Positions 58,633-64,000 of a stretch of DNA of 64,000 nucleotides are shown here, one piece after another (positions within the stretch are counted from its first letter, which is position 1; each line of letters starts with the position of its first letter). The position numbers and the translations under genes are program-made. Source of the DNA: Asticcacaulis solisilvae. Lineage in GTDB: Bacteria > Pseudomonadota > Alphaproteobacteria > Caulobacterales > Caulobacteraceae. The notes under the pieces were generated by a model. It was not told the origin of the DNA and did not search any database. It saw only the letters and a program-made list of their open reading frames with translations. The stretch covers positions 1-64,000 of the forward strand of contig NZ_JAGGMI010000018.1 of assembly GCF_017875235.1 (NCBI RefSeq). The letters run 5' to 3'.

Positions 58633-60023
58633 TGGACAGGCTAGGTGAACGACGTTGGGGCGTCCTGGCGGCGCTGATTTCGGGCGGCCTGTTGGCGGTA
58701 TCGCGCGACACCGGCCATTGGGGCGCGCTGGTCCTGGTGGCGCCGGTGCCGCTGCTGCTGCACACGCTGACGACGCGGCACGGTTTGAGCCTGTTCGGCC
58801 TGGCCTTCGTCGCCGGGCTGATGGGGGAGGCTGGCCCCATGCTGTTCTACGGCAAGGTCCTGCCGCTGATCTACGCCATTGCCGCGTTTCAGGCCCTTTT
58901 GTTTGCTGCGACCGTGCTCTTCGCGCGCTGGCTTCGCGCGACATCGTGGCAGTTCGTCCTTGGCTACGCCTCGATGACGGCCGGCAGCGAATATCTGGTT
59001 TCGCTGGTCTCGCCCAATGGCAGTTTCGGCGCCCTCGGCTATGCGCTGGTCGATGTCCTGCCGCTGTTGCAGGTGGCGTCGGTCGGCGGCGTCCCGGGCT
59101 TAAGTTCCATCGCCGCCGTTATCCCGGCAGGCCTGGCGGTGGTCATCCTGTATCCGAAGCAAATCGGGGGCTGGCTGGCCTGGGGAACGCCGACGGTCGC
59201 GGCGCTGGTGTATGGCGTCGTCGCCCTGGCTCAACCGCAGGGTCAGAACGTCCGCATCGCGCTGTTGAGTAACGATCATCACGCTGGCTGGCGGTTCAAA
59301 TCGGTGGAAGCGCCCGCCATCGCCCGCCAGTATGCCGATGAAATCCGTGCGCTCTCGCCTGACCGCCCTGCTTACGCCGTCCTACCGGAAAAGATATTCG
59401 TCGAGGGGAAGGGCGCGGCATCGGTGGCGCCGATGTTCCAGGCCGTGGCCGATGAAACCGGCATCGCCGTCGTGGTCGGCTATGACGAATTCATCGATGG
59501 CCGCCAGGTCAACAGTGCGCGTCTCTATGCGCCGGGAAAGCCGGTCAAGACTTATCTCAAGCGCCGCATGGTGCCCGGTCTGGAACGCGAATTTTCTCCC
59601 GGCCCGGGGCCGCTGATCGTGGGAGACACCGGCATCGCCATCTGCAAGGATATGGACTTCGCACCGATGATCCGGGGCTATGGCGGCGCGAAGCTGCTGC
59701 TGGCGCCAGCCTGGGACTTCCGCGGTGACGCCCGGCTGCATGGCCGCATGGCAGTGGTGCGCGGCGTGGAGAACGGATTCGCCCTGGCGCGCTCGGCGTC
59801 CGAAGGCCTGATGACATTAAGCGACGCAAAGGGCCGCATAATCGCCGATCAGCCCTCGGCCGATGGACCGCGCAAGCTGGTCGGCGACCTGCCCCTGGGG
59901 CCAGGCGCGACCCTCTATAGTCGGATCGGCGATCTGTTCGCCTGGCTGACGCTCGGACTGTGCGCCGTGCTTAGCCTTGGCCGAGTTTTTCGCGCAGGAT
60001 GGCGAACGGCGAGTAGGGGTTGA
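58629..60023 (+). CDS. Membrane CN hydrolase, apolipoprotein N-acyltransferase-like
   Basis: A 464-residue protein with an N-terminal membrane domain (six or so helices, about 10-200) and a C-terminal nitrilase-fold domain. The catalytic triad is E254 (LPEKIFVEG), K311 (TYLKRRMVPG) and C339 (AICKDMDF). This is the arrangement of apolipoprotein N-acyltransferase (Lnt), but it is shorter than the usual 500-540 residues and diverged; it is probably a paralogue with another acyl-transfer or amidase role. It is coupled to tetR by a 4-bp overlap and overlaps the convergent helicase gene by 53 bp. Confidence 0.8.
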   Translation: MMDRLGERRWGVLAALISGGLLAVSRDTGHWGALVLVAPVPLLLHTLTTRHGLSLFGLAFVAGLMGEAGPMLFYGKVLPLIYAIAAFQALLFAATVLFARWLRATSWQFVLGYASMTAGSEYLVSLVSPNGSFGALGYALVDVLPLLQVASVGGVPGLSSIAAVIPAGLAVVILYPKQIGGWLAWGTPTVAALVYGVVALAQPQGQNVRIALLSNDHHAGWRFKSVEAPAIARQYADEIRALSPDRPAYAVLPEKIFVEGKGAASVAPMFQAVADETGIAVVVGYDEFIDGRQVNSARLYAPGKPVKTYLKRRMVPGLEREFSPGPGPLIVGDTGIAICKDMDFAPMIRGYGGAKLLLAPAWDFRGDARLHGRMAVVRGVENGFALARSASEGLMTLSDAKGRIIADQPSADGPRKLVGDLPLGPGATLYSRIGDLFAWLTLGLCAVLSLGRVFRAGWRTASRG

Positions 60024-62883
60024 CGTAGGGTTCGCGCGGCTTGTTTTCGGGGCGCGGGCCACGCGGCGCGCCGTCCTTATTGCGCTCCTGACGGTCTTTG
60101 CCACCGGGCTTGCGGTCGCCCTTGCCATGACGCGGCTTGCCAGAGCGGGCAGGCTTGCCGTCCTCGGCCACAGCCTCCTCACGCGGCTTGCCCTTGTGCT
60201 GGGGCTTGCCACGCTTGGGACGCGGCGCGCGCGACTCCAGCGACTTCTGCCGCCAGCCCAGACGCTCTTCCATGACCGGTTCGGCAGCTTCCACAGTCTC
60301 GGTGGGCTGTTCAATCGTGGTCTCGACCGGGAGAGCCTCTTCATCAGCCTGGACCGGAGGCTCGACAGTCTCAACCGGTGCTTCAACTGCGACCACCTTT
60401 GCGGGGGCCTCCGCTTCAACAGCTTCGGTGGTATCGATGACCGGTTCTGCGGTTTCCATACCGGCATCCGCCGGAATATCTTTCGCCCCTTCGGCGACCG
60501 GCTCAGCCTCCGCCTCCGCTGCCGGCGCTTCGACCTTGGCCGGCTTCACCACGACGGGGAAGCTCTGCGACTGGACCTTCACATAACCAAGCGCCTGGAG
60601 CAGCTGGTCGCGCGCCTTTTCGTCCATGCCCAATGCAGCGAAATCGTCCGGCCGGATATAGAGCGCGCCCCGGTGGAACAGGCCGTTGCCCATGATCTTG
60701 TCAAGCTGCGACAGCGTCTTGATACTGACGGGCGGATGGTCGCCGATCGCCACCTGGCCCTGCAGGCTCAAGGCGCGCTGGCCTTCGCCCTTGCCGAAGC
60801 TACGCAGGTAGTGGCGCGCCCCGCCGCTTTGCAGGTCGGGCAGGAACCAAAGATAGCGGTGGCCGGCGACGCCCAGGGCCTTCAGCGCCGCGCGGTCCTC
60901 GGGATTGATCTTGACGGTCTCATCGCGGCGGGTGACGCCGCCGTTCTCATAGAGCTGGAAGGCGATGGCGCGGACCTGGGCGGCCGTGGCCTCGTTTTCC
61001 GATGCGGCCTTGACCTTGGCCAGGGATTTCAGCGTATGCAGGCTGGTCTGGCGGACAAAGTCGGTGACGCGCTTTTCGGCGCGCGCCCGAAGCGCCGGAT
61101 GATCGGCGCTGTCCATCAGCTTGATGCGCGGCGCGAACGGATCGGACGGTTCGATCTTCGCCACCGGCTCCTTGTTCCACAGGATGCGCCCGTCCTGGAT
61201 ACGCAGCGCCTTCGACGCCGTATTGCCGAGGTCGCGCAGCCGGTCAAGCAGCAGCGGATTGACGGCACGGAACGCTGCCTGCCGCAGGGTCTTGTCCTCG
61301 ATGACGCTCTGGGTCGACGACAGGCTGAACGACAGCCCCTTCAGTTCGCCGACCTCGTGGCCTTCGATAATGACCTTGCCTTCGGGGGTGACCTCGGGGC
61401 GCAGTTCCTCATCGGCATTGAGCGCCTTCAAGAGCGCGCTGGTGCGCGTGTCGATGAAGCGCTGCATCAGCGCTTCGTGCAGCCGGTCCGACAGGCGTTC
61501 TTCCAGGTCGCGCGTCACTTCGCGCCAGTGCTCGGTGCGCTTCAGCCAGCCGCCGCGGTTGGCGATGTAGCTCAGCGTGCGCACGCCGGCCAGGCGCGAG
61601 GACAGGGTGTCGATATCGCCTTCCATCTTGTCGAGGTCACGGATCTCAGCTTCGATCCAGTCTTCGGGTACAGCGCCTTCAGGCCCGATGCGCGACCAGA
61701 ACAAGTGATTGACCAGCTTGAAATATTCCTCGGTTCCGACTTTCCGGAAATCCGGAAGCTGGCAGGCTTCCCACAGGATGCGCAAGGAGACCGGGTTCTT
61801 GACCTTGGCGGCGATGTCCTCATCCTGAGAGAGGTAGCGGAGTGCCTTTTCATCGAGTGCTTCCTTGGCCAGGACAAGGCCGGGCTGCGGCGAGGGCAGG
61901 GTGAGGCTCTTCAGCAGCGCGTCGAGCGAAGTGAAGTCGAGCACAGAATTGCGCCATTCCGCCGCTTCGATCGGCAGGAACTGGTGTTGCTCGACCGCGT
62001 GAACCAGGTCTTCGTCCATATCGTGGCATTCTCCTGTGACACCAAAGGTGCCGGACTGGGTAAAGCGGCCGGCGCGGCCGGCGATCTGGCCGATTTCCTG
62101 GGCCGTAAGGTGGCGGGTCGACTTGCCGTCGAACTTGGACAAGCCGGAAAAGGCGACGTGGGCGATGTCCATGTTCAGCCCCATGCCGATGGCGTCGGTG
62201 GCGACCAGGAACTCGACTTCGCCGTTCTGGAACAGCGACACTTGGGCGTTGCGCGTCTTGGGCGACAGGCTGCCCATGACGACCGCCGCGCCGCCCCTCT
62301 GGCGCCGGATCAGTTCGGCGATAGCGTACACCTTTTCGGTCGAAAAGGCCACGATGGCCGAACGCTTGGGCAGGCGGGTCAGCTTCTTGGGGCCGGAATA
62401 GCTCAGTTCGGACAGACGCTCGCGCATCATCACCTCGGCCTCGGGGAAAAGGCGGCGGAACAAGGGCGCGAAGGTCTTGGCGCCGAGGAAGAGCGTCTCA
62501 TGCCGGCCGCGCGCGTGCAGCAGCCGGTCGGTGAAAACGTGGCCGCGCTCGGCGTCGCCGCACAATTGGATCTCGTCGACGGCCAGGAAGTCGACCTGGC
62601 GCTCCAGCGGCATGGCTTCGACGGTGCAGACGAAATAGGAGGGCAGGCGCGGGATGATCTTTTCCTCGCCAGTGATCAGCGCGACGGCGTTGACCCCCTT
62701 CATGGCGACGACACGCTCATAGATTTCCCGGGCCAGCAGACGCAGGGGAAGGCCGATCATGCCGGTGGCATGGGCGGTCATGCGCTCCAGCGCATAGTGG
62801 GTCTTGCCGGTATTGGTGGGGCCCAGGACCGCCATGAGCTTGGACGGTTCGGGCGTGGGGCGGGCATAAACGGGTGTCGACAT
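59971..62883 (-). CDS. Suv3-like DExH RNA helicase with low-complexity tail
   Basis: A 970-residue superfamily-2 helicase of the mitochondrial Suv3/alphaproteobacterial type. The Walker A motif is GPTNTGKTHY (21-30), motif II is VDEIQ (about 118), and the motif-V/VI region has ATDAIGMGLNMD and QIAGRAGR. Central C-terminal domains follow. Residues about 825-950 are an Ala/Glu/Pro-rich and then Lys/Arg/Gly-rich low-complexity tail, likely unstructured and RNA-binding. It probably unwinds structured RNA for degradation or rRNA processing. The ATG at 62883 is chosen over an in-frame start at 62979. Confidence 0.9.
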   Translation of the reverse strand: MSTPVYARPTPEPSKLMAVLGPTNTGKTHYALERMTAHATGMIGLPLRLLAREIYERVVAMKGVNAVALITGEEKIIPRLPSYFVCTVEAMPLERQVDFLAVDEIQLCGDAERGHVFTDRLLHARGRHETLFLGAKTFAPLFRRLFPEAEVMMRERLSELSYSGPKKLTRLPKRSAIVAFSTEKVYAIAELIRRQRGGAAVVMGSLSPKTRNAQVSLFQNGEVEFLVATDAIGMGLNMDIAHVAFSGLSKFDGKSTRHLTAQEIGQIAGRAGRFTQSGTFGVTGECHDMDEDLVHAVEQHQFLPIEAAEWRNSVLDFTSLDALLKSLTLPSPQPGLVLAKEALDEKALRYLSQDEDIAAKVKNPVSLRILWEACQLPDFRKVGTEEYFKLVNHLFWSRIGPEGAVPEDWIEAEIRDLDKMEGDIDTLSSRLAGVRTLSYIANRGGWLKRTEHWREVTRDLEERLSDRLHEALMQRFIDTRTSALLKALNADEELRPEVTPEGKVIIEGHEVGELKGLSFSLSSTQSVIEDKTLRQAAFRAVNPLLLDRLRDLGNTASKALRIQDGRILWNKEPVAKIEPSDPFAPRIKLMDSADHPALRARAEKRVTDFVRQTSLHTLKSLAKVKAASENEATAAQVRAIAFQLYENGGVTRRDETVKINPEDRAALKALGVAGHRYLWFLPDLQSGGARHYLRSFGKGEGQRALSLQGQVAIGDHPPVSIKTLSQLDKIMGNGLFHRGALYIRPDDFAALGMDEKARDQLLQALGYVKVQSQSFPVVVKPAKVEAPAAEAEAEPVAEGAKDIPADAGMETAEPVIDTTEAVEAEAPAKVVAVEAPVETVEPPVQADEEALPVETTIEQPTETVEAAEPVMEERLGWRQKSLESRAPRPKRGKPQHKGKPREEAVAEDGKPARSGKPRHGKGDRKPGGKDRQERNKDGAPRGPRPENKPREPYVNPYSPFAILREKLGQG

Positions 62884-63164
62884 CGCCCGCACTAAATACG
62901 TGTCCGGCACAGCTTTGGAAAGGCATTTGTGGACAGGGGCCGTGCGGTATAACGCAATCGTAAACGGTCTGTTTCGCACAGGCCGAACGAGACGGAAACG
63001 AAACGTGTCCGAATCAGTGACGAATCACTATTGCCAATCTGTTCTATACTACATGTGGTAGCTGAATTTAGTGTTAACCATATTGGCGAGATTCGGGATG
63101 GATGTGAACAGATTCCTTTCCGGCTTGATTGCGAACGGCGGGGCACGCTAAAGAAGGTGTGCGT

Positions 63165-63241
63165 GGCCCCTTAGCTCAGCCGGATAGAGCAAGGCTTTCC
63201 TAAAGCAGAGGTCGGGGGTTCGAGTCCCTCAGGGGTCGCCA
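63165..63241 (+). tRNA. tRNA-Arg (anticodon CCU)
   Basis: A 77-nt cloverleaf with encoded CCA (63239-63241). The acceptor stem is GGCCCCT paired with AGGGGTC, the D arm is GCTCAGCCGGATAGAGC, the anticodon loop is TTCCTAA giving anticodon CCU, and the T arm is GGGGG-TTCGAGT-CCCTC. It reads AGG codons. The anticodon stem is weak: AGGCT faces AGCAG, so only three of five pairs are canonical. Confidence 0.93.
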
Positions 63242-63282
63242 TATAAATTAAGGCTGTGCTCGTCGACGAGGTTTCCGTTTCG

Positions 63283-64000
63283 ATGGCTAGATTGCTTTTC
63301 TTGTGTGCCGCTGTTTTTCTGTCCGGGTGCGCGGCGCATCAGCCTGGTAGCCCTTTGCCTTTGGCGAGTGACGGTCAGGTCGCGGAGGCCGAGGCGGCGC
63401 CGCTTGCCGACATGGCGGCGGAAGCGCACTGGAATGATCCGTTTCCTCCATTCAAGGTGATTGGAAACATCTACTATGTCGGGACAACCGGCGTAAGCTC
63501 ATGGCTGATTACCACGCCGCGAGGGCATTTTCTCCTGGACGGCGGGCTTCCGCAAACGCCGCCACAAATCATCGCCAATATCCAGACGCTTGGTTTTGAT
63601 ATTCGTGACGTCAAATATCTTCTCAACAGTCACGCCCATTTCGATCACGCCGGCGGCCTTGCCGCACTTCAAAAGGCAACAGGCGCGACCCTGGCCGCAA
63701 GCGCGGCGGATCGTGGCGTGCTCGAAACGGGCCGTGTCGGCTATGGGCCCACCTCGGACATTTCCGTGCCGCCGGTACGCGTCGGTCGCATTGTTCGCGA
63801 TGGCGACAGGCTAAGCCTTGGTAGTGTAAGCCTGATAGCGCACCTCACGCCGGGCCATACCCCGGGTTGCACCAGTTGGAGCGTCGATGTCCGCGGCGAC
63901 GACGGCGCGCTTCACCATGCCTTTTTCCATTGCAGCACCACGACGGGCGGGCAGACACTTGTGCCGGAATCCTATCCCGGCATGATCGCGGACTATCGCG
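63283..64000 (+). CDS. Subclass-B3 metallo-beta-lactamase-like lipoprotein, truncated by the window end
   Basis: The first 239 codons of a zinc hydrolase. A signal with lipobox LSGC (C16) makes it a likely lipoprotein. B3 hallmarks follow: PFPPFKVIGNIYYVGT, the zinc motif H117-x-H119-x-D121-H122 (NSHAHFDHAGG) and H192 in LTPGHTPGCTSW; the final zinc His lies beyond the window. Subclass-B3 enzymes hydrolyse beta-lactams, but environmental relatives often have unproven activity. It starts 42 bp after tRNA-Arg. No regulator or mobile element is seen between them. Confidence 0.88.
   Translation, partial: MARLLFLCAAVFLSGCAAHQPGSPLPLASDGQVAEAEAAPLADMAAEAHWNDPFPPFKVIGNIYYVGTTGVSSWLITTPRGHFLLDGGLPQTPPQIIANIQTLGFDIRDVKYLLNSHAHFDHAGGLAALQKATGATLAASAADRGVLETGRVGYGPTSDISVPPVRVGRIVRDGDRLSLGSVSLIAHLTPGHTPGCTSWSVDVRGDDGALHHAFFHCSTTTGGQTLVPESYPGMIADYR

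Noticed and set aside
59977-62895. A 972-codon open frame on the plus strand opposite the helicase gene
   Set aside because: It is the antisense of a clear helicase with all motifs on the minus strand; the frame is kept open by GC-rich codon bias and has no recognisable domain or RBS.
1-64000. CRISPR arrays, toxin-antitoxin pairs, restriction systems, prophage or known defence islands
   Set aside because: No regularly spaced direct repeats, Cas, nuclease-methylase, phage structural or defence-type ATPase genes were found in the translations.

Overview
This 64 kb window is chromosomal DNA of moderately high GC content from an alphaproteobacterium. The most likely order is Caulobacterales; an Asticcacaulis- or Brevundimonas-like genome would fit, but the genus is inference. 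The evidence is the gene set: CarD/FdxA/S4/Suv3-like helicase genes, BolA/J-domain/CobS/CobT genes, an OprO/P-type porin, and many short GC-rich palindromic intergenic repeats. Almost all of it is housekeeping and catabolic DNA. There is no prophage, CRISPR array or rRNA operon, and the only mobile-element trace is the end of an IS110-family transposase at the left edge.

Layout. 0-11 kb: IS110 remnant, FMN reductase/glutathione peroxidase pair, DUF1697/dGTPase pair, AlkB-like dioxygenase, ferritin-like membrane protein, RluF-like pseudouridine synthase, M23 peptidase with cytochrome c, cupin/VOC pair, porin, and a BolA gene joined to an AAC(3)-I-like acetyltransferase. 11-20.5 kb: a co-directional branched-chain amino-acid (valine) degradation cluster with a divergent Lrp regulator. 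Its gene order is fused indolepyruvate-type 2-oxoacid:ferredoxin oxidoreductase, leucine/valine dehydrogenase, mmsA, acyl-CoA dehydrogenase, 3-hydroxyisobutyryl-CoA hydrolase, mmsB. The ferredoxin-dependent enzyme seems to replace the usual branched-chain keto-acid dehydrogenase complex. 20.5-28.8 kb: CAP-domain protein, TetR-DUF899 pair, WYL regulator, Ung, DUF3617 proteins, a DUF1080 protein, a PaaC homologue without its partner subunits, and a GH18 chitinase. 28.8-33.6 kb: tyrosine/homogentisate catabolism (hpd, hmgA, fahA, maiA, Rieske protein).

33.7-41.3 kb: small membrane protein, polysaccharide deacetylase, TetR, PsiF-like protein, CapD-like dehydratase, moaD-moaE-moaC, and a BtuB-like receptor behind a cobalamin riboswitch. 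41.6-50.3 kb: BolA and J-domain genes, three small accessory genes, cobS and cobT, a phytase-like exported protein, an AraC regulator with an N-terminal membrane domain, and a membrane protein whose gene overlaps araC by 136 bp tail to tail. 50.4-53.7 kb: rpmB, an unknown protein, carD, DUF1294, fdxA and an S4 protein, all on the minus strand. 53.8-60 kb: a plus-strand block (GH9 hydrolase, ChaA-like antiporter, unknown protein, TetR, Lnt-like CN hydrolase) that separates the S4-fdxA-carD group from the Suv3-like helicase. 63.2-64 kb: tRNA-Arg(CCU) and a truncated-by-window B3-type metallo-beta-lactamase gene.

The most unusual signals are in the repeats and 5' regions. Palindromic repeats supply the C-terminal codons of two genes and part of the signal peptide of a third. 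A second repeat begins exactly at the stop codon of two unrelated genes. Two tetR-type genes have palindromic operators touching their start codons, and two genes have their ribosome-binding site inside a hairpin. No clearly new multi-gene system is evident; the ferredoxin-dependent valine cluster and the TetR/CN-hydrolase pair come closest.
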